Assembly (NCBI RefSeq): GCF_003002825.1
Contig: NZ_PVTE01000012.1
Coordinates: forward strand, 124,001 to 188,000
Length of the DNA: 64,000 nt
Origin: Spirosoma oryzae
GTDB taxonomy: Bacteria; Bacteroidota; Bacteroidia; Cytophagales; Spirosomataceae
Direction of reading: 5' to 3'
The notes under the pieces: model-generated
What the model saw: the letters and a program-made list of their open reading frames with translations, nothing else
Told to the model about the DNA's origin: nothing
The model's database searches: none
Translations under genes and position numbers: made by a program
In this document: piece after piece, positions 63,314 to 64,000 of the stretch
Position numbering within the stretch: position 1 is the first letter of the stretch
Layout of the letters: each line of letters starts with the position of its first letter

Positions 63314-63913
63314 TTATAGTGGCTTCAACACTATATCGCGCCAGCGGACTTTAATGCCGCCACCATCGTGAATTTGTAGCGCGATACCACCTTCGCCCGC
63401 GCCGATTTTCTCGTCCTTCAGATCGACCATTTCCTGCCCGTTAAGGTACGTCTGTACGCGATCACCGTTGGCAACGATGCGGAGCGTATTCCACTCCCCA
63501 GGCTTCAGAATGGTCTCCTTCTCGTCGGGGATCTGCACCAGCCAGTTACGGCCGTAGGATTCGTAGATACCACCGGTATCGTGGTTTGGTGGAGCCACTT
63601 CGACCTGCCAGCCTTTTACTTTCGTACCGTCGACCGTCGATCGGAAAAAGACCCCACTGTTGCCGTTGGCCTCCTGCTTGAACTGTAAGCTCAAGTCGAA
63701 ATTTTTGTAAAACTTATCGGTCAGCAGATAGCCGTATTTCTTATCGGGTCCGCTTTCGCAAATCAGTTCACCGTTGTCGACGTACCATTTTTCGGTGCCG
63801 TAGACCTTCCAGCCATCCAGGTTTTTTCCGTTAAACAGTTTTATGGCTTTTTTAGCCGGAGCCGCGACAGCCAGCATGGCCAGAATCGTACAAAGCGCAA
63901 CAGCGTATTTCAT
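63314..63913 (-). CDS. DUF1080 secreted beta-sandwich protein (3-keto-disaccharide hydrolase-like)
   Basis: The 199-residue protein has a signal peptide (MKYAVALCTILAMLAVAAPA) and one concanavalin-like DUF1080 domain: LFNGKNLDGWKVYG, ELICESGPDKKYGYLLTDKFYKNFDL, GNSGVFFRS, GWQVEV, PGEWNTLRI and GGIALQIHDGG. Members of this family hydrolyse 3-keto sugars or bind glycans. The neighbours give no pathway. The 87 bp between its start and the window edge hold no gene. Confidence 0.9.
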   Translation of the reverse strand: MKYAVALCTILAMLAVAAPAKKAIKLFNGKNLDGWKVYGTEKWYVDNGELICESGPDKKYGYLLTDKFYKNFDLSLQFKQEANGNSGVFFRSTVDGTKVKGWQVEVAPPNHDTGGIYESYGRNWLVQIPDEKETILKPGEWNTLRIVANGDRVQTYLNGQEMVDLKDEKIGAGEGGIALQIHDGGGIKVRWRDIVLKPL

Positions 63914-64000
63914 GGGCGTTGATACATTGGGGTTGTTCTGTCGAATGAAGGAAAAGGGGACCGGAATTTACTGTCCCATGATGACGCAAACCGGCGCCGG

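Overview
The window looks like a chromosomal segment of a Bacteroidota bacterium of the order Cytophagales, most likely a Spirosoma-type organism (family Spirosomataceae). The signs are a moderately GC-rich genome with weak Shine-Dalgarno signals, a SusC/SusD pair, a porin-secretion component (PorZ) with a type IX sorting tail, a SprB-repeat/LamG adhesin, a fused SecDF, and helix-hairpin-helix outer-membrane and ExbB/ExbD genes of the kind seen in this order. This assignment comes from protein style and gene families, not from a database search. I saw no tRNA, rRNA, CRISPR array, transposase or prophage.

Layout. 1-4164 (minus) is the N-terminal part of a very large surface adhesin that runs off the left edge. 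4549-11334 holds a small unknown protein, an acyl-CoA ligase (fadD), a Rieske-FAD oxidoreductase, a class A beta-lactamase-like enzyme and nadC. 11526-16809 holds a small membrane protein, secDF and an APC permease. 16882-20995 is a sulfur cluster: Crp/Fnr regulator, TauE/SafE exporter, persulfide-dioxygenase/rhodanese fusion, and a YeeE/YedE transporter encoded as two half genes. 20997-28958 holds a small unknown gene, the pyruvate dehydrogenase E1 beta gene, the SusC/SusD pair and an APH-type kinase. 29004-37458 holds porZ and tdk (overlapping), an unknown cytoplasmic protein, an HhH outer-membrane protein, and Mla-type lipid ABC ATPase and permease genes. 37583-46671 holds an SDR, a ROK kinase, murB, a SPOR lipoprotein, gmd, degP and the operon acpP-fabF-rnc. 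46862-50043 is an NAD operon in which a DUF433/DUF5615 toxin-antitoxin-like pair sits between nadA and nadB; the toxin-like gene is broken. 50303-54070 holds udk, an aquaglyceroporin, a quinone-reductase-like enzyme and exbB/exbD. 54223-58122 is a three-gene minus-strand cluster with two unusual membrane proteins. 58376-63913 holds a lipoprotein, endonuclease V, an esterase, an AT-rich orphan, cbpM/cbpA, a disrupted VOC gene and a DUF1080 protein.

The strongest candidate for an undescribed system is 55214-58122. The 413-residue integral membrane protein carries, at the tip of a transmembrane hairpin, the spacing D-x3-H-x12-H, followed by a second copy of the same hairpin with D-x3-H-x13-H. 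The first copy matches the metal-site spacing of the PmoC/AmoC subunit of copper membrane monooxygenases. Its partner has the layout of PmoB (signal peptide, soluble domain, two membrane helices, soluble domain), a predicted mature N-terminal histidine, and two H-L-H-P modules. This is motif-level evidence only, but it suggests a two-protein copper-handling membrane complex.

A second theme is the intergenic DNA. Many gene junctions carry long, often perfect inverted repeats. In several of them the arms are themselves stuttered copies of an 8-16-base word or small hairpins. The most elaborate is at 10229-10481: two inverted copies of a palindromic 26-base element enclose twelve copies of a 14-base tandem repeat. 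Two other hairpins lie over or immediately before start codons (8581-8607 and 55150-55192).
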